NCBI GenBank assembly: GCA_903909555.1
Contig: CAIVWG010000240.1
Location: 1-48,467, forward strand
DNA length: 48,467 nucleotides
Origin: an uncultured bacterium
Lineage (GTDB): Bacteria > Actinomycetota > Actinomycetes > S36-B12
Reading direction: 5' to 3'
In this document: positions 16,827-24,450 of the stretch, in pieces
Layout: the number at the start of each line of letters is the position of its first letter
Numbering within the stretch: position 1 is the first letter of the stretch
Notes under the pieces: model-generated
The model's input: only the letters and a program-made list of their open reading frames with translations
Database searches by the model: none
Told to the model about the DNA's origin: nothing
Made by a program: the position numbers and the translations under genes

Positions 16827-17710
16827 CCGCCAGCCGCGTCCTGGGCGGCGGCCTTGGCGGCGGCCTCCTTGGCACGGTGCGCCGCGATCCAGTTCGCGCC
16901 CCACTCGTCATTGCCCCGCATGAGGTCGGCACCCTTCACCGCCGTGACGATCTGCGGGGTGCGGGAGTCCATGATCGCGCTGGTGAGTCCGGCCTGGATC
17001 GCCATGGGGAGGAAGACCGCGTTGAGCGTGTGGCGGTCGGGCATGCCGAAGGACACGTTGGACGCCCCGAGCGTGGTGTTGACGCCGATCTCGCTCGAGA
17101 TCAGGTGAATGGCCTCCATCGTCTTGTAGGCCAGGGTGTGATCGGCGCCCACCGGCATGGCGAGGGGGTCGACCACGATGTCCTCGATGGGGATGCCGAA
17201 CTCCTCGGTGGCGATGCCGATGAGCTGCTTGGCCAGTTCGAGCCGCCGGTGGGGGTCCTCGGGGATGGCCTCCTCGTCGTTGGGCAGCGCGATGACGGCG
17301 GCGCCGTAGCGCTTGACCAGCGGGAGGATCTGGTCGATGCGCTCGCGCTCCATCGTCACGGAGTTCACCAGGGCCTTGCCCTGGTACGCCGCGAGGCCAG
17401 CCTCGAGGGCCTCGACGACCGAGGAGTCGATGCACAGCGGCACGTCGGTGAGCGACTGCACGAGCGTCACCGCCTCGCCCAGCAGCTTCGCCTCGTCGAC
17501 CAGCGGCGCGCCCATGTTGACGTCGAGCATCATGGCGCCGCCGGCGATCTGCGCGTGGACGTCTACCTCGACGGCCGACAGGTCGTTCTCGCGCAGCTGC
17601 TCCTGGAACTTCTTGCGCCCCGTGGGATTGATGCGCTCGCCGATGATGCAGAACGGCTGATCCGGCCCGATGGTGACCGAGGCGCCGGCCGAGCTGAGGA
17701 CGGTGTGCAT
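16823..17710 (-). CDS. Methyltetrahydrofolate:corrinoid methyltransferase (pterin-binding, MtgA/AcsE-like)
   Basis: Protein of 295 residues starting MHTVLSS at ATG 17710, with AGGAG 5 bases upstream. It is a TIM-barrel of the dihydropteroate synthase/MeTr family. Visible pterin-site segments are IIGERINPTGRKKF, GGAMMLDVNMGAP, DVPLCIDSS, KALVNSVTMER, DIVVDPLAMPVGAD and LGASNVSFGMPDR. It lacks any cobalamin-binding domain, as expected for the stand-alone enzyme. In demethylation systems it moves the methyl group from the methyl-Co(III) corrinoid protein to THF, giving methyl-THF. It lies between metF, 7 bases upstream, and the activator gene. The direction (towards THF) is inferred from the C1-oxidation genes nearby. 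Confidence 0.95.
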   Translation of the reverse strand: MHTVLSSAGASVTIGPDQPFCIIGERINPTGRKKFQEQLRENDLSAVEVDVHAQIAGGAMMLDVNMGAPLVDEAKLLGEAVTLVQSLTDVPLCIDSSVVEALEAGLAAYQGKALVNSVTMERERIDQILPLVKRYGAAVIALPNDEEAIPEDPHRRLELAKQLIGIATEEFGIPIEDIVVDPLAMPVGADHTLAYKTMEAIHLISSEIGVNTTLGASNVSFGMPDRHTLNAVFLPMAIQAGLTSAIMDSRTPQIVTAVKGADLMRGNDEWGANWIAAHRAKEAAAKAAAQDAAGG

Positions 17711-17717
17711 GGGACTC

Positions 17718-18665
17718 CTATCCCGCGGTGGTGCCGGCGGCGGTCGCCACCGGGTCGAAGGCAGGCCCGATTCCCAGGTCGCGGACCAGCCGCTCGAGGG
17801 AGCCGTCATGCCGGAAGTCGGTGAGGTGGATGCCGGAGACGCCCGGCAGGGACAGGGCGTGCCGCGAGAGCTCGAGCGTGAGCTGGTACGACGCCTCCGC
17901 GATGGCCTCCTTGTCCCCGGCATCGGCGACGCGGCGGATCGTGTCGGCGGGGATGGAGATGCCCGGCACGGACTCGTCCATGAAGGACAGCGCCCGGGCG
18001 GTCTTGGTGAGCACGACCGTGGGGAGCAGGGCGGTCGTGTCCGTGACCCCGGTCTCCACGCAGCCGCGGACGAAGTGCTCGAGGCGATCGGGGTAGTAGC
18101 CGATCTGCAGCTGCAGGAAGCGCGCCCCGGCCTCGGCCTTCTTCCTGGCCCGCAGGACGCGGTAGTCGAGGGGGGGAGCGAAGGGATTCTCGACGGCGCC
18201 GACGAAGAGGGCGGGGGGCTCCTTGATGGCGCGGCCGGAGAGGTAGTGGCCCTCCGCCAGGCCGCTGGCGACCTTGATGAGCTGCGTGCTGTCGAGGTCG
18301 AAGACGCGCCGCGCCTCTGGCTCGTCGCCTGCGGTGACATCGTCCCCGGTGAGGCAGGCGACGTTCTCGACGCCGAAGAGCGAGGCGCCCATGATGTCGG
18401 CCTGCATGGCGATGCGGTTCTTGTCGCGACAGACGACCTGCATGATCGGCTCGAGCCCGAACTGCATCATCGCGATCGCGATCGAGGTATTGGATGCGTG
18501 CGCGTGCGCCGCGGGATTGTCAGTGGCGTTCACGGCGTCGACGTAGGGACGCATCTCGTCGGCCGCCTTCTCGACCGCGGCGAGCCCCCCGCCGTCGATG
18601 CTGGGGAACTCCGCGGTCACGACGGGACGCGTCCGCGCGGCGAGGAGGTCGGACAGCCGGCTCAC
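17718..18665 (-). CDS. metF: Methylenetetrahydrofolate reductase family protein (MetF)
   Basis: Protein of 315 residues starting at a GTG (SRLSDLLAARTRPVVTAEFP) whose first bases overlap the metV stop as GTGA. The barrel shows the MetF signs: TAEFPSIDGGG with the catalytic-position Glu, NATDNPAAHAHASN, EPIMQVVCRDKNRIAMQAD, VENVACLTGDDVTAGDEPEA and GVENPFAPP-like FVGAVENPFAPP, then ARFLQLQIGYYPDRL. In most cells it reduces methylene-THF; here, next to a methyl-THF producing system, it probably runs in reverse to oxidise methyl-THF. It is the short form that in acetogens works with MetV, the gene directly upstream. Confidence 0.93.
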   Translation of the reverse strand: MSRLSDLLAARTRPVVTAEFPSIDGGGLAAVEKAADEMRPYVDAVNATDNPAAHAHASNTSIAIAMMQFGLEPIMQVVCRDKNRIAMQADIMGASLFGVENVACLTGDDVTAGDEPEARRVFDLDSTQLIKVASGLAEGHYLSGRAIKEPPALFVGAVENPFAPPLDYRVLRARKKAEAGARFLQLQIGYYPDRLEHFVRGCVETGVTDTTALLPTVVLTKTARALSFMDESVPGISIPADTIRRVADAGDKEAIAEASYQLTLELSRHALSLPGVSGIHLTDFRHDGSLERLVRDLGIGPAFDPVATAAGTTAG

Positions 18666-19111
18666 GCGTGGAACCCCGCGGGGAGCGTCGTGGGCTCGTC
18701 GACCTCGACCATGCTCGCGCCGGGGACGGCGGAGAAGCGCTCGTGCGACTCCCCGGCCCACCCGGCCGGCGTGCGGCGATCACGCTTCGTCACGAGGTTG
18801 ACCCACGACGAGGTGCCCTGGAGGCGGTTGTCGACAGGCGGGCGAAGGTCGTGGAACTCCTCCTCCCAGTGATGAGGATTCACGGGCGAGTGCGAGCGCT
18901 CCTCGGCCTTGACCCACACGCAGCGCATCTCCGGCTTGACCTCGCAGTGCCCGTCCTCGCGCACGCCTCCGCACGGGCCATTGCGCAGGGTCTTGGGGCA
19001 GGTCATCGGGCAGGTCATGCCGGTGGAGTGCAGGACGCACTGGCCGCACATGCGGCAGTCCCACACCGGCTTCTTCACGGCGTGCTCGAGGAGGGGAAGC
19101 AGCTTGGGCAT
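18662..19111 (-). CDS. MetV-like cysteine-rich partner of methylene-THF reductase
   Basis: Protein of 149 residues matching the MTHFR C-terminal/MetV family (PF12225 type). It carries eight cysteines in a conserved block: Cys19, 22 and 25 in CRMCGQC, Cys34 and 38 in CPMTCPK, Cys47 in LRNGPCGG, then Cys56 and Cys64. In acetogens MetV binds a 4Fe-4S cluster and partners MetF. The family is usually about 200 residues, so this is a compact form with a divergent tail (RTPAGWAGESHERFSAVP). It lies 9 bases after the corrinoid protein gene and overlaps metF by 4. It may supply the electron exit for methyl-THF oxidation; the final acceptor is not known. Confidence 0.9.
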   Translation of the reverse strand: MPKLLPLLEHAVKKPVWDCRMCGQCVLHSTGMTCPMTCPKTLRNGPCGGVREDGHCEVKPEMRCVWVKAEERSHSPVNPHHWEEEFHDLRPPVDNRLQGTSSWVNLVTKRDRRTPAGWAGESHERFSAVPGASMVEVDEPTTLPAGFHA

Positions 19112-19120
19112 GGGGCCGCG

Positions 19121-19777
19121 CTATCCGGCGCGCTTCGCGGCGACGAACTCCTTGGCCTTGCGCACGGCCGTGGCGGCATCGGCGGCGTACCCGTCGGCCC
19201 CGCAGACATCGGCGTACTCCTGCGTCACCGGCGCCCCGCCCACCATGACGACCACCCTGTCCCGCAGCCCGGCCTTCTCGATGGCATTGATGTTGGCCTT
19301 GAACATCGGCATCGTCGTGGTGAGGAAGGCAGACATGCCCACGATGTCCGGCTGGTGCTCCTCGATGGCGGCGACGAACTTCTCCGGCGGCACCTGCACG
19401 CCCAGATCGATCACGGTGAAGCCGGCGCCCTCGAGCATGATGTTGACGAGGTTCTTGCCGATGTCGTGGACATCGCCCTTGACCGTGCCCATGAGGAACG
19501 TGCCCACGCTCTCGACACCGGTCTGCGCGAGGAGGGGTCGAAGGAGGTCGAGCGCTGCAGCCATCGCCTTGCCGGCGATGAGCATCTCGGGCACGAACCA
19601 GTCGCCACGCTCGAAACGCGCGCCCACCTCCTCCAGCGAGGGAATGAGGGCCTCGAACAGCATGGTCTCGGGGGGCATGCCCGAGTCGATGCCCGCTTGG
19701 GTGAGCTCGATGACGGCGGGCTTGTTGCCGATCATGGTCTCGTCGTAGAGGCCCTTGAGGATCTCGTCGGGGGTCAT
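19121..19777 (-). CDS. Corrinoid (B12-binding) methyl-carrier protein, MtgC/MttC-like
   Basis: Protein of 218 residues from ATG 19777, which overlaps the iclR stop as ATGA. The N-terminal helical cap (residues 1-88, TPDEILKGLYDETMIGNK, GDWFVPEMLIAGKAM) and the C-terminal Rossmann-like B12 domain (90-218) are both complete. The base-off/His-on motif DVHDIG has the cobalt ligand His104, followed by GFTVIDLGVQVPPEKF, VGMSAFLTTTM and VMVGGAPVTQEYAD. It accepts the methyl group from the MttB-family enzyme encoded divergently and passes it to the pterin methyltransferase downstream. The set of genes around it leaves little doubt about that role. Confidence 0.96.
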   Translation of the reverse strand: MTPDEILKGLYDETMIGNKPAVIELTQAGIDSGMPPETMLFEALIPSLEEVGARFERGDWFVPEMLIAGKAMAAALDLLRPLLAQTGVESVGTFLMGTVKGDVHDIGKNLVNIMLEGAGFTVIDLGVQVPPEKFVAAIEEHQPDIVGMSAFLTTTMPMFKANINAIEKAGLRDRVVVMVGGAPVTQEYADVCGADGYAADAATAVRKAKEFVAAKRAG

Positions 19778-20601
19778 GCTGCTCCCTTGCGTGAGGTGCC
19801 GGCTCGGTCGTGGCGGGGTTGCGGGCGGAGGGCCAGGCTGATGGCGTCGGCCGCCTCGACCACATGCGCGGCGACCTGGGGGATCGCCTCGGGGGTGAGG
19901 CGCACGGAGGGTCCGGAGACCGACACGGCCGCGGTCACCGACCCGTCCGCTGAGCGGATGGGCGCGGCCACGGCGACGAGGCCCGGCTCGAGCTCGGAGT
20001 CCACGACCGCGAAGCCCTGGCGGGCGACCCGGTCGAGCTCGCGCTGCAACTGGGAGCGCGAGGTGAGCGTGTGCTCGGTGAGGCGGGGCAGTCGGCCGGC
20101 CGGCAGGGGGTAGCCGTGGGCGAGGAAGACGCGTCCGAGCGCGCTGCAGTGGAAGGGGACCGGCTGGTCGAGCCAGTTGACGGCGCCGAGGAGGTACGTC
20201 GAGTCGACCTGGGCGATCTGGCGAACTTCGCCGCCGAGCGGGATCGCGAGGTTGACGGTCTCGCGGGTGAGCGCCCCGAGCTGATCGAGAGATGGCTGCG
20301 CCATCCGGATGAGGGTGTCCTCCGGGCGCACCGACAGGGCGTAGTCGGCGATCACGGGGCCCGGCACCATCGCGCCGTCGTCCGTGCGCTGGACGAGGCC
20401 GCTGCGCTCCAGGCTCGACAGCAGGCGGGAGACCGTGCTCTTGGGCAGGCCACTCGCGGCGACGAGGTCGGCCGAGGCCACCGGCTCGGGGGAGTCCAGG
20501 ACGGCGACGAGAAGCAGGGCCGCCCGATCGACGGCCTGGGTGCCCACCGGGCCCGCGGGGGCGGCCAAGCCGCCCCGGTCGGACTGCGCCGCGGGTGCCA
20601 T
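19774..20601 (-). CDS. IclR-family transcriptional regulator
   Basis: Protein of 275 residues from ATG 20601, preceded by AAGGGAAGGA. The N-terminal winged helix spans about residues 20-80, with SADLVAASGLPKSTVSRLLS and LERSGLVQRTDDGAMVPGP. The C-terminal effector-binding domain shows LTRETVNLAIPLGGEV, PFHCSALGRVFLAHG, GFAVVDSELEPGLVAVAAPI and VSGPSVRLTPE. It is the first gene of the corrinoid operon and is coupled to the corrinoid protein by ATGA. It faces the MttB-family gene across 115 bases containing a GTTCC-N7-GGAAC palindrome, so it very likely controls both. The inducer is presumably the methylated amine or its product (inference). Longer upstream starts lack homology. Confidence 0.95.
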   Translation of the reverse strand: MAPAAQSDRGGLAAPAGPVGTQAVDRAALLLVAVLDSPEPVASADLVAASGLPKSTVSRLLSSLERSGLVQRTDDGAMVPGPVIADYALSVRPEDTLIRMAQPSLDQLGALTRETVNLAIPLGGEVRQIAQVDSTYLLGAVNWLDQPVPFHCSALGRVFLAHGYPLPAGRLPRLTEHTLTSRSQLQRELDRVARQGFAVVDSELEPGLVAVAAPIRSADGSVTAAVSVSGPSVRLTPEAIPQVAAHVVEAADAISLALRPQPRHDRAGTSRKGAA

Positions 20602-20619
20602 GGTCCTTCCCTTCGCGAG

Positions 20620-20636
20620 GTTCCACCATATGGAAC
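20620..20636. promoter_or_regulatory. IclR-type operator palindrome in the divergent control region
   Basis: GTTCC-ACCATAT-GGAAC, a 17-base inverted repeat with TTCC/GGAA arms of the kind bound by IclR-family regulators. On the minus strand it covers a TATGGT -10-like box for iclR (20630-20625). On the plus strand it lies just upstream of the -35 region for the MttB-family gene. This fits autorepression of the operon plus control of the divergent gene. Confidence 0.65.
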
Positions 20637-20657
20637 ACGTGTGCCAAAAAGCGAGTG

Positions 20658-20663
20658 TAGGAT
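20658..20663 (+). promoter_or_regulatory. -10 box for the MttB-family methyltransferase gene
   Basis: TAGGAT in the context GTGTAGGATC. It predicts a start near 20670 and a leader of about 47 bases ending in the GGAGGG ribosome site. No good TTGACA-like -35 is seen, as expected for a promoter needing a regulator. Confidence 0.5.
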
Positions 20664-20716
20664 CCCCTCCCAGGTCGGTCAAGGCGGACGGTCCGGTCAC
20701 GACGGAGGGAAACCCC

Positions 20717-22156
20717 ATGTTCGTCAACAATCTCCCGCGCTACGACATCCTGTCCGAGGACTCGATGGCGGTCCTCGACCGCGGCTGGCGGCGGATCGTC
20801 TCGGAACTCGGCGTGGAGTTCATGAAGCCCGAGGCCGTCGAGCTGTTCAAGGCCGCCGGGATGCGCACCGAGGGCGACAAGGTCTTCTTCGACCCCGACT
20901 TCGTGCTCGAGCAGGTGGCCAAGGCGCCGCGCGAGTTCGACATCCAGGCGCGCAACCCGGACAACACCGTGCACATCGGCGGCAACCACATGGTCTTCTC
21001 CAGCGTGTACGGGCCTCCCTTCGTGCGCCAGGGCGACGTACGTCGTGATGCCACGATGGAGGACTACCGCAACTTCGCGAAGCTCGCCCAGTCCTTCAGT
21101 GCCATCGACAGCGTGGGCGGCGTCGTCTGCGAGCCCAGCGATGCGCCGCTCGACTCGCGCCACCTCGACATGCTCTACGCCGCGATGACGCTGACCGACA
21201 AGTTCTACATGGGCAATGTCGTGAGCGGCACGCGTGCCCTCGACACCATCCGGATGAGCGAGATCCTCTTCGGCAGCCGCGAGGCGATCGAGGAGACACC
21301 CGTGTGCATCTCCCTCATCAACTGCAACTCGCCGCTGCGCTGGGATGACCGGATGCTCGAGGCGCAGTTCGAGTACGCCCACGCCATGCAGCCGGTGGTG
21401 CTGACGCCCTTCCTCCTCATGGGCGCCATGTCCCCGGTGTCGATCCCCTCGACGCTGGCGCAGCAGATGGCCGAGACGCTCACGGGGATCGCGCTCACCC
21501 AGCTCATCCGGCCGGGGGCGCCCGTGGTCTTCGGATCGTTCCTCTCCAACATCGACATGCAGTCCGGCTCCCCGCAGTTCGGCACCCCGGAGTCGGCGAT
21601 CGGGCTGCTGTGCACCGGGCAGATCGCCCGCCACATCGGGCTCCCCTTCCGCACCGGCGGCGGGCTCAACTCGTCCCAGACGCCGGATGCGCAAGCGGCG
21701 TTCGAGTCCCTCATGACGATGCTGCCGACGTTCCTGGCCGGCACGAACTTCGTCATGCACACCGCGGGCTGGCTCGAGGGCGGCCTCGTCGCGGGCTACG
21801 AGAAGTACGTGCTCGACGTCCAGGCCCTGGAGTCACTCGAGAGGGAGTTCACCCCCGTGGACTTCACCGACGAGACGCTGGCCTTCGGAGCTCATGAGGA
21901 GGTGGGTGCGGGCGGGCACTTCCTGGGAGCCGAGCACACCATGGAGCGCTTCCGCACCTGCTTCTACCGGCCCTTCCTGTGGAACTCCGACAACTTCGAG
22001 CGCTGGACCCGCCTGGGCGCCCGCGACGCCGTCGAGCGGGCCCGCGAGGTGTACGAGAAGAAGCTCGAGGAGTACGAGCCCCCGCCGCTGGACGAGGCGA
22101 TCCGCGAGGAGCTCGAGGAGTACGTCGTCCGGCGCAGGGCCGAACTCGGGGACTAG
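20717..22156 (+). CDS. Trimethylamine methyltransferase (MttB) family protein, non-pyrrolysine; likely glycine betaine methyltransferase
   Basis: Cytoplasmic TIM-barrel methyltransferase of 479 residues from ATG 20717 with GGAGGG upstream. It moves a methyl group from a quaternary amine to a Co(I) corrinoid protein. Family segments include YDILSEDSMAVLDRGWRRI at the N-terminus, VCEPSDAPLDSRHLD, FGSREAIEETPVCISLINC, LTPFLLMGAMSPVSIPSTLA, VVFGSFLSNIDMQSGSPQFG, IGLPFRTGGGLNSSQTPDAQ and EEVGAGGHFLGAEHTMERF. There is no internal TAG, so unlike true MttB it has no pyrrolysine. It belongs with the group that includes the characterised glycine betaine enzyme MtgB. Adjacent betA/betB/proVWX favour glycine betaine as substrate. 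Other betaines remain possible. Confidence 0.95.
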   Translation: MFVNNLPRYDILSEDSMAVLDRGWRRIVSELGVEFMKPEAVELFKAAGMRTEGDKVFFDPDFVLEQVAKAPREFDIQARNPDNTVHIGGNHMVFSSVYGPPFVRQGDVRRDATMEDYRNFAKLAQSFSAIDSVGGVVCEPSDAPLDSRHLDMLYAAMTLTDKFYMGNVVSGTRALDTIRMSEILFGSREAIEETPVCISLINCNSPLRWDDRMLEAQFEYAHAMQPVVLTPFLLMGAMSPVSIPSTLAQQMAETLTGIALTQLIRPGAPVVFGSFLSNIDMQSGSPQFGTPESAIGLLCTGQIARHIGLPFRTGGGLNSSQTPDAQAAFESLMTMLPTFLAGTNFVMHTAGWLEGGLVAGYEKYVLDVQALESLEREFTPVDFTDETLAFGAHEEVGAGGHFLGAEHTMERFRTCFYRPFLWNSDNFERWTRLGARDAVERAREVYEKKLEEYEPPPLDEAIREELEEYVVRRRAELGD

Positions 22157-22184
22157 GCTGCGGCCCTTCGGAAGGAGGCCCCTC

Positions 22185-22730
22185 ATGATCCCTCGAGTGC
22201 GTCCCGCCCTCACTGTCCTGGCCGCCGCCGGGCTGCTGCTCGCCGTTCCTGCGCCTGGCCAGGCGGACGAGCGAGCCCCGCGCACCAAGACCCTCGTCTT
22301 CGAGATCAGCCTGACCCCGGTGTCCCAGGACTCGCATTCGCTGCCTGGCGGCGTGATCTACGGCCAGGGCACCCTCGAGGGCACCACCTCATGGGGCCGC
22401 CGCGCGGCCACGGTGGAGTGGCAGTGCAGCCGTGCACTCGTCGACGGCGCCGGGCCCGCGAACGACCTCGTGACGATCCGCCGCTCCTCCGACGGTGCCG
22501 TTCTCGCGCTCGCGGTCACCGGCTGGATCACCCCCCGCGACGGCGCGCCGTACCGCCTGGACGGGAGCGTCGAGGTCCTCGGCGGCAAGGGGCGCTACCG
22601 GGGCGCCACGGGCAACGGCACGGTGACGGGCCTCCCCGGTCGCGCCACCCTCACCGTCACCGTCGTGCAGCCGCACGCCGCTCCCCGCGATGCGGCCGCT
22701 CCGCGCGCCTGGGGGGACGTGGGCTGCTGA
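22185..22730 (+). CDS. Secreted beta-barrel-like protein (dirigent/allene-oxide-cyclase-like)
   Basis: Protein of 181 residues with a strong ribosome site, AAGGAGG (22172-22178), 6 bases before ATG 22185. An N-terminal signal peptide (PALTVLAAAGLLLAVPAPGQ) ends near QA-DE. The mature part is rich in beta strands and carries VLGGKGRYRGATGNGTVTGL, a GGxGxYxGAxGxxT pattern seen in dirigent-like and allene oxide cyclase barrel proteins of actinobacteria. A central VEWQCSRALVD has one Cys and a second Cys is the last residue. No enzymatic residues can be named. It lies 28 bases after the methyltransferase and before betA, so it may be co-transcribed with the former, but no functional link is apparent. 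Confidence 0.7.
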   Translation: MIPRVRPALTVLAAAGLLLAVPAPGQADERAPRTKTLVFEISLTPVSQDSHSLPGGVIYGQGTLEGTTSWGRRAATVEWQCSRALVDGAGPANDLVTIRRSSDGAVLALAVTGWITPRDGAPYRLDGSVEVLGGKGRYRGATGNGTVTGLPGRATLTVTVVQPHAAPRDAAAPRAWGDVGC

Positions 22731-22758
22731 GCCGGCCCGGGGCGGCCACGACGGGTCG

Positions 22759-22764
22759 TAGAGT
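22759..22764 (+). promoter_or_regulatory. -10 box of a leaderless betA promoter
   Basis: TAGAGT ends 6 bases before the ATG at 22771 and no ribosome binding site is present. The box favours ATG 22771 over the in-frame GTG at 22765, which would lie upstream of the predicted transcript start. Confidence 0.5.
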
Positions 22765-22770
22765 GTGCGC

Positions 22771-24450
22771 ATGCCGAGGGGTTACGACTACATCATCGTG
22801 GGCGGCGGATCCGCCGGATGCGCCCTCGCGGCCCGGCTGACCGAGGACCCGTCCACCCAGGTCCTGCTCCTCGAGGCGGGACGTCCCGACTACGCCTTCG
22901 ACGTCTACGTCCACATGCCTGCCGCGCTCACCTTCCCCATCGGCAACCCCCTCTACGACTGGATGTACGCGTCGCAGCCGGAGCCGCACATGAACGGCCG
23001 GCGCATCAATCACGGCCGCGGCAAGATCCTCGGGGGCTCGAGTTCCATCAACGGGATGATCTTCCAGCGCGGCAACCCGATGGACTACGAGCGCTGGGCC
23101 GCGGATCCCGGGATGGAGTCCTGGGATTACGCCCACTGCCTGCCCTACTTCAAGAAGATGGAGGACTGCCGCGCCGGCGCCGACGAGTGGCGGGGCAAGG
23201 ACGGCCCGCTCATCCTCGAGCGGGGCGAGGTGCGCAATCCGCTGTTCTCGGCGTTCTTCGCGGCGGTCCAGGAGGCCGGGCACGAGATCACCTCCGACGT
23301 CAACGGCTACAAGCAGGAAGGCTTCGCGGCGTTCGACCGCAACGTCCACCACGGGCGCCGCTACTCGGCCACCAAGGCCTATCTCCGCGACGCCCTCGCA
23401 CGGCCCAACCTCACCCTCAAGACGCGGGCGCATGTCACCCGGATCACCGTCGATACCTCCTCAGACACCCCTCGGGCGACCGGCGTCGAGGTGTCGCTCG
23501 CCGGGAAGCGCCCCGTCAGCGTGCGCGGGTCCGAGGTGATCCTCTGCGGAGGGGCGTTCAACTCCCCGCAGCTGCTGCAACTGTCCGGCATCGGCAACGC
23601 CGATGACCTTCGCTCCGTGGGCGTCGACCCCGTCCATCACCTTCCCGGGGTCGGCGAGAACCTCCAGGACCACCTCGAGGTGTACGTCCAGCACGCGTGC
23701 ACGCAGCCGGTGTCGCTCAACCCGAACCTCCAACTGTGGCGCCGTCCTGTCATCGGCGCGCAGTGGCTGTTCCTCCGGTCAGGGCCCGGAGCGTCAAACC
23801 ACTTCGAGGCAGGTGGCTTCATTCGCAGCAACGACGAGGTCGACTACCCCAACCTCATGTACCACTTCCTGCCGATCGCCGTGCGGTACGACGGCACCGC
23901 GCCAGCGGGCGGCCATGGCTACCAGGTGCACATCGGGCCCATGTACTCCGACGCGCGCGGGAGCGTGTGGATCACCGGCCCGGACCCCTACGCCCCGCCG
24001 GCCTTCCGCTTCAACTACCTGTCGACCGAGCAGGACCGCCGCGAGTGGGTGGAGGCGATCGCCAAGACCCGCGAGATCCTCGCGCAGGCGGCCTTCGCTC
24101 CCTACAGCGGCGGAGAGATCTCACCGGGGCCCGACGTGCAGTCCGACGAGGCCATCCTCGACTGGGTGCGCCGCGACGGGGAGACGGCGTACCACCCCTC
24201 CTGCACCTGCCGGATGGGCGTCGACGACATGTCCGTCGTCGACCCGCTCACCATGCGCGTGCACGGGACGCAGGGCCTGCGTGTCGTGGACGCGTCGGTC
24301 ATGCCCTACATCACCAACGCCAACCTCTACGCCCCCACCATGATGATCGCCGAGAAGGCCGCCGACCTCATCGCCGGCAACACCCCGCTGGCGCCGGAGC
24401 ACGCCCCCTTCTACCGCCATCGCAAGGAGGCCGCGGCCGCCCATGGCTGA
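22771..24450 (+). CDS. betA: Choline dehydrogenase (GMC oxidoreductase)
   Basis: FAD enzyme of 559 residues oxidising choline to betaine aldehyde. The N-terminal dinucleotide motif [27 protein letters not shown], the BetA-typical [20 protein letters not shown], and [15 protein letters not shown] are all present. [16 protein letters not shown] and [15 protein letters not shown] are GMC signatures. The catalytic His475 is in [10 protein letters not shown], and Asn518 lies in the [16 protein letters not shown] segment. It overlaps betB by 8 bases and starts the betA-betB-proV-proW(-proX) cluster. In this context it likely feeds choline into betaine demethylation as well as osmoprotection. A related alcohol substrate cannot be fully excluded. 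Confidence 0.93.
   Translation: MPRGYDYIIVGGGSAGCALAARLTEDPSTQVLLLEAGRPDYAFDVYVHMPAALTFPIGNPLYDWMYASQPEPHMNGRRINHGRGKILGGSSSINGMIFQRGNPMDYERWAADPGMESWDYAHCLPYFKKMEDCRAGADEWRGKDGPLILERGEVRNPLFSAFFAAVQEAGHEITSDVNGYKQEGFAAFDRNVHHGRRYSATKAYLRDALARPNLTLKTRAHVTRITVDTSSDTPRATGVEVSLAGKRPVSVRGSEVILCGGAFNSPQLLQLSGIGNADDLRSVGVDPVHHLPGVGENLQDHLEVYVQHACTQPVSLNPNLQLWRRPVIGAQWLFLRSGPGASNHFEAGGFIRSNDEVDYPNLMYHFLPIAVRYDGTAPAGGHGYQVHIGPMYSDARGSVWITGPDPYAPPAFRFNYLSTEQDRREWVEAIAKTREILAQAAFAPYSGGEISPGPDVQSDEAILDWVRRDGETAYHPSCTCRMGVDDMSVVDPLTMRVHGTQGLRVVDASVMPYITNANLYAPTMMIAEKAADLIAGNTPLAPEHAPFYRHRKEAAAAHG

Noticed and set aside
20602..20716. Cobalamin riboswitch in front of the corrinoid genes
   Set aside because: The gap is 115 bases and shared by two divergent genes. 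I see no B12-box-like conserved segment; a short palindrome and promoter boxes explain it.
22154..22156. TAG stop of the MttB-family gene as a possible pyrrolysine codon
   Set aside because: The protein is already full length here, whereas pyrrolysine in true MttB is internal. A strong ribosome site for the next gene follows at once and no Pyl genes are seen.
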